Of a DNA stretch of 64,000 nucleotides, positions 21,860-33,478 are shown in pieces. Location of the stretch: assembly GCA_025266875.1 (NCBI GenBank), contig JALLLT010000015.1, positions 682,001-746,000 on the forward strand. Direction: 5' to 3'. Source of the DNA: Fennellomyces sp. T-0311. Its lineage: Eukaryota > Mucoromycota > Mucoromycetes > Mucorales > Lichtheimiaceae. The notes below the pieces were generated by a model. It did not search any database. It was not told the origin of the DNA and saw only the letters and a program-made list of their open reading frames with translations. The stretch's first letter is position 1; every line of letters starts with the position of its first letter. A program made the translations under genes and the position numbers.

Positions 21860-23063
21860 CACTAGGCTGAAAAGGGTGCTTTGCCCCAATTCCGTGTCAA
21901 AATATGTCGGCCGCCTAATAGTCACAGTTGGATGTTACACAAATAGTCCATCATGCCGCCTGCCAGTGGCATTCGTGTTTGACCACATTTTCGCATATAT
22001 CACTGTGTCTACGATGCATCAGCTGCGTGTCCATAGATACATAGGGTAGACAGGGGGTTCCATGTTTTCAAAAGCTATACACAAGGCGTGCATCGGCAAC
22101 TGGTAAAAAGCATTCAAACCGCTCGAAAAATAGGAAGAAGAAACTGCCCCTTCCCCTCCCATCAACCCTACCGCATCCAACGTCCTATCACCAAGATACT
22201 CATTCAAGGAGCCCTCGCACCACTGAATCCGGAGAAGACACCGCATCAGCGACGAGTGACTGGACGTGTAGCGTGCGTTGTAAAGGATTTTATTGTTGCT
22301 TGCGATAGCTCTGACAGATTTATACCTCTGCTACTTTTTCTCCAAATGATCGGTGCCGAAAGTGGAGAAGAACGCCAGTCATATCAACAACGCTGCTGCT
22401 TCTATAAGGAATCACCCATCATTGGTTCGTAAAAGACATACGTTGAGCCGTACTCGCAAGAGAATTGTCGGTTTTAAAAAGGTGCGTGCACCGCTGAGCG
22501 TGAAAGAGTCTCAGTACGTAACGAGGTAGACAATGAACACGTTCACTGCAAACTGGAGAAAACCATCGGCCAGTCCCTATGCATCATCTGAACTGGTGTT
22601 CATAGCGGCTGCACGCTGACTTTGGATGGTGGCGCACTATTAAATATTCATGATGGAGTCGGTCAATAGGATACGGAGCGCGGCAACCTCCTTCGGGGTT
22701 ATACTGGAAATAGGCAAAACGCCACTCGGTTGGGCATACGCGTTTTCTATCTACATGGCGTACCGATGCACCGATCATCCGCTGGCTTGATCAGTAAACC
22801 GGGCATTTTCCGAGAATAGACGCGGGTCGATCAGTATTTGTGAAGGTATAAATTATAGGAGCTCCGACATGCCGAAACAGATCTCTTATGCTGCACCGTC
22901 TCCTGTGCGGAATAATAGTCATAAGCGAAAACTTTTAATATGAAATGCCAATACAAATGTTTTTTAGAGGATGAAGCATATGTACAAGAGAAAAGAATAA
23001 ACACATAAAGAAAATGAAATGTTAAAAAAAAACGAAATATAGACAGCGGAAAAAAAGAAGATT
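21860..23063. other. Intergenic region, 1.2 kb
   Basis: It holds the promoter of the SANT/Myb gene and the 3' flank of the DUF8032-type gene. A 114-residue frame at 22088-22432 (+) lacks homology signals and normal composition. No RNA gene was recognised. Confidence 0.5.
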
Positions 23064-25175
23064 TTAGAATAGATCGAAAAGCGGACCAGCGTCATTTGCC
23101 ATGGTGAACTCGGAGGGTGGCAACAGCAGGTCATCGTCCTCCATCTTGACGATAAGGTCGTCCTGCTGCACCGCGCTGGATGGTAACGAAGGAGAGGAAA
23201 GGATGGCGTCATACATCTTGAGATCGGTGGCGGCGGCGATGGTGGTGGTGGTGGTAGTGGAGGGCTTGGGCATAGAATCCGACTTGTCAGCAAACAGCGA
23301 CATGTCGCCCGCGGGAGGGAGCATGAAGGATTCAAAGTGATCGACGTCGGGCAACGTACCAAAGAAGGTGGAAAATGCCGGTGGACTAGGCGTGCATGCC
23401 GATGAGCTGCTGATGGTCGTGCTGGATTCGTCGCCACAGGAACAGGGCGTCAATCGGTTGTTTGTGCTTGCCTCGCAGCAAGGCTTTGTCATAGTGGGTG
23501 AGTAAGGGGGGGTGATGATCATACTGTCTTGGTCTATGGGATCAGAGGTTGGTTCGTCGGCCAGCGAGAAGCAATCTCCAAAGTCTAAAGAGGCTGTGGT
23601 GCCGCTGGTACATGAGTCAGCACAAGACTCTTTGCCATTCGCAACGGGCTTTTGCTGCTGATGTGGCTGGTATTGCTGTTGCTGCTGATGGTCTTGTTGG
23701 GCGTACCACGCATTCTGTGCATTGAGTGCAGATACCGTAAGCGGGATTGAGTTGTTGGGAACCTTGAGTGCAGCAGCCTGCATGAGCGGCGGCGTTTGCG
23801 GCACAGGAGGCGCGCGTCTGGAGTTCTTGCGCGGCTGCAGCGATGGCATGTAGCGTGTGCGATAGGTATCGAGCGCCCGCTGCAACAGATTCTTCCTTCC
23901 TGCCAAATGGCGCTGGTTCAGCCATGCCTAGTTGGAAAAAAAAAACCCATCCACCGTTTAGCAAAAACTGATTTGTCTCTCGAGGCCTATCTCCTCTTCT
24001 CTCTTACCAATTTCCATCCCAATTCATTGCACAGCGACTCTTCCAGCCAACGGGCGGTTGTCTGAGGCTGATGGACGATCATGGCTCTCGGAAACACGCA
24101 GTTGGACTTGCGAAACTCGTATGGAATCTCCTCCAAATCCATTCCTTCGACGTTGATTTTGATTCGCAGCCGCACACCGCCATCCTCGATCACCAATGTT
24201 TTTGGATGATTCGCTGGCTTGACGATCGCCGCCGTGAGTGTGGATAGCGGAGCTGGCGAGGAGGATGACGAGGAGGATGTGGAGGGCTGTTTCACTGCAG
24301 ACTCCGCGGTTTCGTCTTCACGGTTCTTGCGTTTGCGCAAAGTGCCCTTCATGAGCTTTTCCTGACGGGCCACTCGTCTCGACCGCATGCTTGGATAGCG
24401 GTTGCGATACGAGTCCACCGCACGCTGGATCAGCCCACGCTTGCCGGCAATTTCCGTCTTGTTCAGCCAGGCGAGTTTCCAGCCTAGGACGTTGCACTCG
24501 GTTTCATAGGCCCAACGGTTGCCCCGATACGTTTCCTTGGGGAGATTGGCTCGAGGATAAACCTAAAGGAATATGTTTGAGTCATTTTTTCTTTGCATTC
24601 CAAAGCGAAACCGGCCCCGTTGCACAAAACGCACAATTTTTTTTTTTACTCCGTCTCAACGCGGGGTAAAATACTGTGCGAATAAAGCTTTAGCCGCTGA
24701 GTGTGACTCTCTTTACGGATCGTCCGGAGAAGCTTCTTTGGCACGTGTCGGAGAAATATTTTTTTTTTGGGTTACTTACACAGTTGTCTTCTTTAAACTT
24801 TGGGTCGATGGACGCGAGGTCGACGGTGTGGATGTCGGTGCGGATGTTGTAGCGTCTGAGCGTGCGGTTGTGCGAGTACACAAACGACACCCATTCGACG
24901 CCGTCGCGTACTTCGGCCACGGGGTCTTGTCGGGTGGTGGGCGCGATGGCAACTTCGGTCTTTTGCTGGACGGCCGACGTCATGGCGGATGCGAGGGCGC
25001 TGGCGATCGCGTGGGCTGTGTTTTCTTGTTCATTCGTTACTTTCTTTTCTTCATTATCGAGCTTTTGGCGTTTAATCCTGGAGATGGTGTCCTCTATGAG
25101 GTGGATCTGCTCGGGCGTGAGTTGGCTCAAGAGTGATTCGGCGGTGGAAGGCATTGATAAGGTTTGTTTAAGCAT
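23064..25175 (-). CDS. Putative transcription regulator with two DUF8032-type domains
   Basis: Three exons (24780-25175, 24008-24562, 23064-23927) encode 604 residues. Two copies of one module are visible. Copy 1 runs from GVEWVSFVYSHNRTLRRYNI through DNCVYPRANLPKETYRGNRW to GWKLAWLNKTEIAGKRGLIQ and AVDSYRNRYPSM. Copy 2 runs from VRLRIKINVEGMDLEEIPYE through SNCVFPRAMIV to GWKLAWLNQRHLAGRKNLLQ and ALDTYRTRYMP. From memory this matches the fungal DUF8032 family, common in Mucoromycota. A basic patch (KGTLRKRKNRED) follows copy 1. The tail is Gln/Ser/Pro-rich with an acidic end (VKMEDDDLLLPPSEF), suggesting an activation domain. A three-codon upstream frame (ATG at 25179) overlaps the start; a second in-frame ATG lies at 25154. 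Confidence 0.8.
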
Positions 25176-26171
25176 TCATAACACGGTAAAAGAGTGGGGG
25201 GTTTTTTTTGGTCGTCAGCGAAAAGGAAATAAAAGAGACAAGAAGACAGAAGCCCAGGATTAGAATTGGCAGCCTTGCAAACAAATCGGATGCATGCAAA
25301 TAAGAGAAGAAAAAAGGCGGAGGATGGAAGAAAGAGAAGGTTTCAACTGCAATGCTGCTTTAAAAACCCATTTTTTACGGAGTCGCAAAATAAGCCGCCA
25401 ATACGGGAATGAGCCGATGACGGGCTTCCTGTGTGCGACACTGTTCAAGAAGTGTTCCATCCACCCAATGGCGCGTTGCCCATGTCCACGGCCGTCCACC
25501 CATCCCCGTCGCGTCGTCTCGCCACCGCCATCCCACATCCGCACCCATCAACGCCATCGACGCCATGCTCTTTGCGCCGCATGCAAACGCCCTTAAAAAT
25601 GCTTATGAGCCACATCAAAACAGTTCCGTAAAGAGCCGACTGTGTGTTCCGGTCTGAGCGTGCCGAAAAAGGCAAGCACATTTCACGCCCCGCCCACGAT
25701 CCAGGCACGCAGTTTCGGGATATTGTTCAACGGGCTGCAACAGTTTTTTTTTTAAGTTCTGGAGTGCACAGGTTTACGGACAGTTGTTTGTCATGACCCT
25801 GTAAAGTCCCACGTGGGTGGATCAGTCCACGCAAGGCCACGTGTGATGAGAAAAATGCTCGATCAAGCACGGCTTACCGCTGTTTCCATGTGAAATCACC
25901 TCATCGCCGTATTTGGAAACGGCTCTTGGATTTGAAGCTTGCAAATCTCTTTTTTATTTTGCTTCCGAATCTCTTGCCCCTATGAAGAAAAGGCGGGGGG
26001 TGCTATGAAAAAAAGGGGGGTCGCACAAGAGATGGGAGATTTTACCCGAGCCCAACATCCCAACATTTATCACTTGCTGACTGACGTCTGTTGCCACGGA
26101 CCAAAACTTATCCGCCACTCCTGTTTAAACATTTTACCGGTTCTTTTGTAATAAGAGTTACACATGTCTTT
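25176..26171. other. Intergenic region, promoter of the DUF8032-type gene
   Basis: About 1 kb. Two CACGTG E-box palindromes occur near 25810 and 25840 (CCCACGTGGG and CCACGTGTG), about 640 bp upstream of the DUF8032-type gene and downstream of the PEBP gene. They could bind basic helix-loop-helix factors; this is inference only. No gene seen. Confidence 0.45.
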
Positions 26172-27090
26172 TTACATTGAGCTGGGGGTGGGTGAAGAAG
26201 CTACGCTGGTATGCATGCTCGCCAATCCTACGGCCCAACCGATAACTCAACAAACGAACTGTACCCAAGCATCAGCCGCTTACCTTCGTAGCCGTCTTCA
26301 TGCTCAGCCATCATGTACGTGGCACCGACCAGCTTGAGCTTGTTGTCCTTCGCAAACTGCTCAATGTCAAAGTACGCCCGGTGGTGCACCGTGTCCTCCA
26401 GCACCGGCACAGTGACCTGGTTCTTTTCACTCTGCTCGTAGAGCGCAAAGACGTAGCGATGCTTGCCGCTGTTGAGCGGTGGCGTAGGGCCGTGGTAGGG
26501 CGTGTAGTTGTTTTGCGGGAGTGGGTCTCGGATATCAGATCCAGGCTTGCCACCTGCAAAACCATTATTAATTTCGCATATATCTGTATTTTAAGGCTGA
26601 TCTGTCAAGTACCTTCGACATTGGCGACAATCCAGTGTCGAACCAATGGGACGTGCGCATCAGCATCAAACTATCGATATCCTAGGTGAGTGCTCCTTTT
26701 TTCTTCTCTTTGCTGGCATGTACTCCTTACAAGAACAATGGTATACTGTGCCTCGACATTCGGCGCTGGGAACCAAATGTGTGGAGGATCGACCAGCTCA
26801 TGCGGCATCATCTCTTCGCCAGGCATAATCACCCTGTCGCCATAGGTGATCTTGAGAAACGACTCCACTTCAAAGTCTGGCAGTACTGCAATACAGAAAG
26901 TGGATGAGTCGGCACATCCATATCTCTAACCAAGCTCTTTTTGTTTTCAGACGTTACATCCAGGGATGATGTTGGCTGTTCGCAGGCTGCTTTTGATTGG
27001 GTCCGCAATGTACGGATCAAGGGCACCTGCGACGAGCTGACTGCCGGCAACAACGACAGCACACAAAGAAGTAAGCGACAACTTGACCAT
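26172..27090 (-). CDS. Secreted phosphatidylethanolamine-binding-protein (PEBP) family protein
   Basis: Five exons (26958-27090, 26731-26885, 26613-26670, 26284-26553, 26172-26227) give 223 residues. MVKLSLTSLCAVVVAGSQLVAGALD is a clear signal peptide. Then come LPDFEVESFLKITYGD, a variant of the DPDxP anion-pocket motif (FDADAHVPLVRHWIVANVEG), the second pocket motif SGKHRYVFALYEQ and FDIEQFAKDNKLKLVGATYM. The spacing DADAH...RHW...GKHRYVF is that of PEBP/RKIP/carboxypeptidase-Y-inhibitor proteins. The Asp-Ala-Asp-Ala-His variant differs from the canonical form. Secretion implies an extracellular or wall role. The short last exon (19 codons, Ser/Pro-rich) is less certain. An upstream frame would add MMDARFTLRNFFITA before the start, but the signal peptide favours 27090. 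Confidence 0.84.
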
Positions 27091-27145
27091 GGCAGTAATA
27101 AAAAAGTTCCGTAAAGTAAAACGTGCATCCATCACATTACCGGTC

Positions 27146-27155
27146 TATATATATA
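27146..27155 (-). promoter_or_regulatory. TATA-like element upstream of PEBP gene
   Basis: A TATATATATA run lies 56-65 bp upstream of the PEBP ATG on the minus strand, in the shared 351-bp region between the divergent PEBP and Lines genes. Assignment rests on position alone. Confidence 0.4.
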
Positions 27156-27441
27156 GCTTGATGTTTTCAGGGTAACCATTCCCCTCCCCCCTTACAACAT
27201 GACATGCTAAAGAATTCTTAAACAGAGTTGTTTACTTTGCAAATTCCCCAATCCATGTGCGTTTGATATTAAATAACAGCGTTTACCCCCGTCAGTTTGA
27301 AATCTTTCTGTTCCAATTCTGACCCACGTCCATGTTTGTAATGGCATCCTGTGGAACCAAGTGGAAGCAAGCGCTGTGTTATCGCAAAGAGCTCGGCATG
27401 TGTAATAAAGTTGGCCGCCAATTTTTGTTCTACGCGTCGTC

Positions 27442-29243
27442 ATGGATTCTGCAAGTATTGCCGCGCACATTCACGCCCTCACAAACGATCCTCCTTTGGA
27501 TCTACCATTGAATTTGCTGCGAGATTTGCCTTGGGTATGAGATGCCATTCAGCAGGATCCTTTCTCCCAGTTTGATTCATCTCTTGTTTTTTTTTTCTAA
27601 AAAAAAAATAAAGGAAGCGATACTGTACAACAATGACGATCCCTTTCAAGTTTATCTGGCAAGCCGGTTATTAATACAAATCATGACGATCGAGCCGAAT
27701 GAAACTAGCGAGATTGTGCGTAATTCCAATCACTCTCGAGTTGAAACGCGGTATACTGATTGTCACTTTAGAACATTCAAGAACTGCTCAACAACGCCAG
27801 GCACGCATGGATCAGCGGACTTGCTCAAACCGTGACAACCTATCAGCACTCGGTGTATTTGGAAATATGCCATGCCATTCTCAAAGACTTTCGGAAGCAT
27901 CCATGTGAGAGCCATGTTGGATTCACTCTGCTTTCGAATTTGATACGCGATAAAAATAGTACAGAATGGATACAACAGTCGTTATCCACCCAACAAGGGG
28001 TATGAGAGAGAGAAACGGTTGGAAAACGGGAAATTGACATTGAGCCCGTTTCTTTTTTTTACACAGATCGATCTTGTGCCACGCATTGTGCTTCTGATTG
28101 ACATTGTAAAAACATGTAAAGTGTTGGACGAAAATGAAGAGTTTGGACAGGTATCCCAGGCTGGATTGACTTGGTCAAGCCGATACATGCGTCAGGTATA
28201 TATATATATGAAACAAAAGTATTTGCTGGTGCAAATGAAGATTAATCCTGCAGATATGTACATTCTGGCTATATCCTCACATAACCGTAGCAAGGCGATC
28301 ATTGGCGCTTGCTGCAATGCTGTTGCGCTATCACAAAAGCGTCGAAACGGTATGTCTTTTTTGGATTGGTATAAGCGAATGCGAACAAACGAAGCCTCCG
28401 ATTTTCCATAGATACAAATTGCATTGACATCATTGGTAACCTACACAACAACACTGCACCGACATTTGACAAGAGAGGATTTGAATACTGTTTTCGAGCC
28501 CGACCGGACCGAGTTTTTCCACAGTCCCATCAACAACAATCTAACAGTGGATCGTGAATGTCTCAAACAGGCAACACAAATATTTCTGACCGCACTTTCG
28601 GCCCTGGTTGGAATGTCGGGGGACGAATGTTCTACCGTCGGTCTGCAGGAACTCATCCACTATGTATCATGTAAGAATCAGCCTCGAACTTGCACTCGCA
28701 TGCTCGTCAATTTAATTTATCCAAAGTATACTGCCAGAAAACGGATGATGTCCTGGAAACCCTATTTGAATTGCATGGCAATAACGATGAGGACGCCGTC
28801 AACTTTCAGCTTGACATATTGAATCTATATGGAAAGTTGGATCTTGCGGATCAAACAAAAAAGTATGTCTCGTTCCGGATATTCATAGTCCTCTTAACGG
28901 TTATTTTTTTTTTACCAGATTTGACAAGATCGTCAAGAATATATTGGATACAGCTGGAATCAGTCCGAATCGGCTGTTTCTATTTTTCTGTCAGCGTACC
29001 GGAATGGATCACAGTCTATTGGTCGATTTGCTGCTTTCCAATGAAACTGAGTTTCTCCTCTTCTTTGTCAAGTACTTGAAATACGTCGAACGGGATCCAC
29101 AAGCTTTTGCTGCGGCACTCGATGATGACGACGTTTTGGATATGCTACGGAGCTTGATATCTGTCCTGCAATCAGGTGGATTCCCTTATAACCCTACTTA
29201 TTTGATTCATCGTCTCACAAATGTAATAAATCTTTTCGAATAA
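27442..29243 (+). CDS. Protein Lines (LINS1) homologue
   Basis: Eight exons (27442-27534, 27614-27715, 27772-27999, 28067-28195, 28254-28349, 28412-28670, 28727-28862, 28919-29243) join without phase conflict to 455 residues. The protein is almost all helical and hydrophobic-periodic, like an ARM/HEAT-type solenoid. The C-terminal section resembles the Lines C-terminal domain: RLFLFFCQRTGMDHSLLVDL, then LLSNETEFLLFFVKYLKYVE and a short acidic linker before the last helix. Lines was first described as a segment-polarity protein in Drosophila and LINS1 in humans; molecular function is poorly known. Assignment is by remembered motif (LLxDxLxSNETxFLxxxxxYLKY) and should be tested. It starts 351 bp from the divergent PEBP gene. 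Confidence 0.68.
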
Positions 29244-29454
29244 GCTTTACATATGAAAACAGTTGACTGTCCATTCATAATGCACAGAAAAGGGATTTAT
29301 TGTAAGCCATTCATAACAGGAACGAAAAAGAATACAGATGTAGGGATCGCTACAACGAAAGACTGCTTGTCAGAGAGAATTTGTTTTGTGGCATCCAGGA
29401 TGTTTTTACCTTGACATTTCCATATCCCTCCATGGGTAATTCTACGAGATTTCA

Positions 29455-30144
29455 TTAGTAAACAGTGTACGCATGTGAAACATACACAAACATACAGTAG
29501 TAATTGTAACCGGGATCGACCCATACTGTTTGGGTGGATGTCACGGTATGGTCGATATCAACGGGATGTCCATATAATGGATGATCATATCCAGCGAGAG
29601 CATCCTCCCAAGTCCATTCGAGTGTCTTTGTCGTGACCTCTTGAACGGCGTTCGCATTGACCCATTCGTCGTGATGGTGGTGGTTACGTGATGACCGGAC
29701 CTTCTTTGCGAAGCTTTTTTCGGCATGGTCATCCAAAACCAGTCGGATGGCAGCGGTTCCGGCACCAGACGACGGAACATGAACAGTAATCATGTGCTTT
29801 CCAGCTTCAAGAGGAAATGTGCCTTGACTAAATCGCGGATCTTCCAATGCTTCTTCTGGTGTCGAAGCAAAGAGCTGAGTGTTCCCTGGTGTGAATGATG
29901 TTTCACCCAAATACTCGCCATGATCGTACACTTTGAATACGTCACCATCTCTATCTCGATAATCCACCAGCTGGATCCTGCCCGGCGTATCAAGTGTCAA
30001 AGTGAATGTTGTCCTGGTCTGTTGCCCATTCCACTGAAATTTGACAAAGCCATCGGTACTCGAGAGAGTGACAATGGGTGTTGCAATAACTGATATCCAT
30101 CCCAGGGCAACCATTGCCATGATGACTTGTACGCGAAATATCAT
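29455..30144 (-). CDS. Secreted His-rich protein of unknown family
   Basis: A single frame of 229 residues starting at ATG 30144. MIFRVQVIMAMVALGWISVIATP is a signal peptide. The mature part looks beta-rich (VKFQWNGQQTRTTFTLTLDT, VFKVYDHGEYLGETSF) and contains a regularly framed GKHMITVHVPSSGAGTAAIRL segment like a carbohydrate-binding or bacterial-prepeptidase-type sandwich fold. Then come a HHHHDEW histidine cluster and Trp-rich WTWEDALAGYDH. I do not recognise the family. The 3' end is ambiguous: a GTATGT donor at 29495 and acceptor ending at 29442 would splice to an immediate stop, shortening the protein to 216 residues ending in YNYY. Confidence 0.62.
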   Translation of the reverse strand: MIFRVQVIMAMVALGWISVIATPIVTLSSTDGFVKFQWNGQQTRTTFTLTLDTPGRIQLVDYRDRDGDVFKVYDHGEYLGETSFTPGNTQLFASTPEEALEDPRFSQGTFPLEAGKHMITVHVPSSGAGTAAIRLVLDDHAEKSFAKKVRSSRNHHHHDEWVNANAVQEVTTKTLEWTWEDALAGYDHPLYGHPVDIDHTVTSTQTVWVDPGYNYYCMFVYVSHAYTVY

Positions 30145-32649
30145 GATGATGTAAATATTAAAGAAAAACAAGCAGAAAAAAAAATCAAATGTATCTCATA
30201 TATTTGGAATACGTACGGTCTAAACGCCAAGTTATTATTCCAATCTTGGCGTTCTTGAAAACTAATCAAATTAGAGTTCTTTAAGAGCTTTTTGCTTGTT
30301 TGTACTTTGTTCTGTTGGGGAATTCCTCTTTTGCTTCTTATACTAATACAAACTATAGTATTCGTTTTTTAACCAAGGATAGCTATCCTTTCATCATCAG
30401 CAATACGTGACTTGCGTCAGGTAAGACGATTTCGACACTTATCCTTCAAGCAACGATATACCAGGACTTGGCTCTTCTATGAGATTCAATAAATAAAAAA
30501 AAATAGTGCGAAAATTGATCTGAACCGAATAGCGTATCTAATTCAGGCAGAAATAAGTACGGTTTTTCCTATAGGTAAAAAAGTTCCTTTGACTAGCAAT
30601 CCGTATTCATCTCTTCGTCTTTAATGCAGTTGGCCATAATAAACATAAAAGCATTCTCCATATTTATAAGCCTAATGTTTCCTTCTCCAACTTTACGTCA
30701 TACGGACTGCTGCACATTGTGTCTACCTATACGGAGTACAGATACGAAATGGCCATTTGCATCTGTGTTGAATCGAAATTGGGTGTCGCTAAGCACCGTT
30801 GCTACTTTTTTTTAAGCCAAAAATAAGGTCAATCGATCGCGTCCTCAGGACCCATTGTGTACAAGACATTGTATTTGCCGAATTCAAGTATATTTATTGG
30901 TGTTGTTGGCAAAGAGAGCCCGAGGGATTGTTCATTTATTTATCGCGCTGCCATAGTCCGGCTCGATTTTTTTTGTAAAAGCCTCTGTTACCGGCTGGTT
31001 TTGGTATGATCAATGTGGTCCACAACTGTCACTGGTGATAGCGCTTCAGCTCGTTGTTTTTCTGCTTCCGTTGCAGGGTATTGGCTTTCCAGTAGATCCG
31101 AAATCAGAATGCCAGCAGTTGAAAAAACCATTCCACCTGTTTTTTCCCTTCAATGTTAGTTTCGATTCAATGGCAATCAACAAGGAACGAAAAAAAAAGC
31201 ACACACCAACACCAATCCAAATGCGTGTGCGCGGACTGAGGTTCTTGTACGATCCCCACAATGACTTTCGTTGCATTTGGTTATTGTAAAAAGGACAAGT
31301 TGTCGCCCATAATAAACTCAGCTTTTTTTCAAGAGGTTCCTGATGATGTGGTGCGTATATACTGTATGAGACGACCACCTACAGTTTCTTTACATGAGTT
31401 CCTGTGAAGAAAAGATACGAGGAATATCAAGAGCACACTCTATGTGACTCATCCTGAAACGCTACGTTTATGTATGTAGGGTTTTCACTGCGAATTGAAG
31501 CAGGGACATCCGCTGCTTCCCCATGTCACCCAATTGTTTTAGACCGATAACGTCAACTTTGTTGCCTGGCTTTTAAGTTGAGTATTGCATTACGATAGAG
31601 GCGAATTAGTATTCCAGTACACTACAAATGAAAAGAAGACTTAACTCAATGAATTAAAAAGCGTTCAAGGCTTCAAGATCGACACCAAACACACTATTGG
31701 TTGTGAAGGGTGGTGAATGCGACACTGATATTACCGAGTTGGATATGTACATACCAATAGCACAATTTCTAACGACGAGCCAAAGCTTGTTCTAGAAGCT
31801 TGATCACCTGGTCGAATACGGAATACCAAAGAACCGTGGGACCTTCACGCACACCATCCAGCTTATCGGCTGCAACGGCGCACTGTCAACATTGTGTTTG
31901 GACTGTAGTACGCCGCAATACCACAGATCCTCCTTCTCGGTTGCCAATAGGCACACGTTTATTGATACTTTATGCGCTTCATACATAATGTGACGCCCTA
32001 TAGACAAGTGGGTGGGCCTTGTGATCATTTGAACAACTGTAGTACATGTTTACCAAGCCTTTCAATCTGAACCAGCAGCGGCTGTATGTGATAATGAGGT
32101 CAATGTACAAGTCGAACATTTTACTGAAGAGGAAGTGGATGGATTCGGATTCATAAAAGTCAATGGTAAAAAAGATACTATAACACCTTCATCCAAGAAT
32201 ATAGTACCAGCCACCCGCTCATGTTTTGACGTTATTGTATTCTGTACGCTCACATCAGATTTTACCCTATCAATTTTTCTGTACATGGCATCTTTCAGTA
32301 TCAAGAATGGCTAACATGCCGTACGGCTGGCTGCTATGTAATAACTTTCATAGTTTGATACAGGCAATCAGGTGCAATAAGTCCAAAATATATGTATTGC
32401 TCTAGCTTGTTATGCAATCTTCCTAGTGCCACTTTATATAGGTATCCTATGTGTCGAGGAAAAAACACGATTATTGCAGCTAGTCACTATTGCCTTACAG
32501 CGTCTCCTCACTTTTTCTGCAGCAAGCGTGGTCCGTCATTTGGACTGTGGAACAGCAAGCCCGCCGAATTTTGACTTCCCTTTTAACTTGAACACACCCA
32601 TAAATGCACAGACATTCACATTTCTGCGTTATTATATTCATAAGGTACA
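30145..32649. other. Intergenic region, 2.5 kb
   Basis: AT-rich spacer between divergently transcribed genes. Only short frames without motifs were found. A 16-bp perfect palindrome lies at 30375-30390. Otherwise nothing is seen beyond probable promoters at both ends. Confidence 0.5.
30375..30390. repeat. 16-bp perfect palindrome
   Basis: AAGGATAGCTATCCTT reads identically on both strands. It sits about 230 bp upstream of the secreted His-rich gene's ATG (minus strand), a place where a dimeric factor could bind. No known motif was recognised. Confidence 0.5.
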
Positions 32650-33323
32650 ATGTCAACAACGGAAGTAATTCCTTGGCTAAACTGGCGCTTTAATCGATCT
32701 AGCCTTCTTAGTCTGATGACAAGATCATGTAACGCAAGCATACTAGGCAAACGAGCACCACCCTTCGCACAACACGATGAATCCATACCAAATCATCTTG
32801 GAAACTATACCCATTCGCACGAAGACGTTGCCGAGCCAACATATTCATGCACTCCCATCGGCGAGTGCGATGTATGCACTCCTTTCGAAAAAGTAAGCAG
32901 CTTTATTTTTGTGTGTGTGCGTGTGTGTGTGTGCGTGTGTGTGTGTGCAGAAATTAACTTGTTATAGAAATCTGCACCGTATTGTCAGGAGTATGGAAAC
33001 AAAGAACGCGTACGATGTGAATGGGACGACCCAGATATGGCCGAGAATTTGAGAAACCAAACTACACTTTACGACTTTGATGCTATTTCATTACCTTCTT
33101 TCCGTGGATGTCCCCACGTGAAACGGATTGAGCATTGGAGGTTTATCAAGTTCGAGGTACCAAAGAGAAGATGTCTGAAAGATGGGGATGCTGACGTGTG
33201 TTGATGTAGACGCTTAATGTTTTGGTGGCCGTCTCGGCAGTGTCCATAGTGTTATGGAGACGGCGGAAGTTGGCAAGGGAGCAGTATCAGCGGTTGGCTC
33301 AGCGAATTGGTGTGCCAGTGTAA
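32650..33323 (+). CDS. JTB (jumping translocation breakpoint) family membrane protein
   Basis: Three exons (32650-32892, 32968-33156, 33210-33323) give 181 residues. The luminal Cys-rich domain reads CTPIGECDVCTPFEKKSAPYC, then RVRCEW and GCPHVKRIEHWRFIKFE. It is followed by a helix TLNVLVAVSAVSIVLW and a basic tail RRRKLAREQYQRLAQRIG. This is the layout of JTB: paired cysteines, an FW-type boundary, one membrane helix and an RxRxLxR-type tail. JTB is a small type I membrane protein linked to mitochondria or cytokinesis in animals. The N-terminus is doubtful: no clean signal peptide follows the ATG at 32650, so an upstream exon or a different first exon is possible. Intron 1 contains a GT microsatellite. 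Confidence 0.72.
32911..32948 (+). repeat. GT microsatellite inside JTB intron 1
   Basis: A 38-bp GT repeat with two GTGC interruptions fills the middle of the 75-nt intron 32893-32967. It should be length-polymorphic and could change splicing efficiency because it offers extra GT dinucleotides next to the donor. Confidence 0.9.
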
Positions 33324-33478
33324 ATAAACAGCAATTTATTATTAATTCGGTTAGGTAATTAGCAGGAAGAGGGTCAAGGGTTGGTATTAGGTGGTTTTAA
33401 AGAGTACTCGCTAGTTAAGTGTGTATGTGTATGTACAAGGAGTGGATGGTGGGAAAGGTGTTATGTTACAATAGGGGA

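Noticed and set aside
22088..22432. 114-residue plus-strand frame
   Set aside because: No motif, no homology signal, odd composition; likely noncoding spacer.
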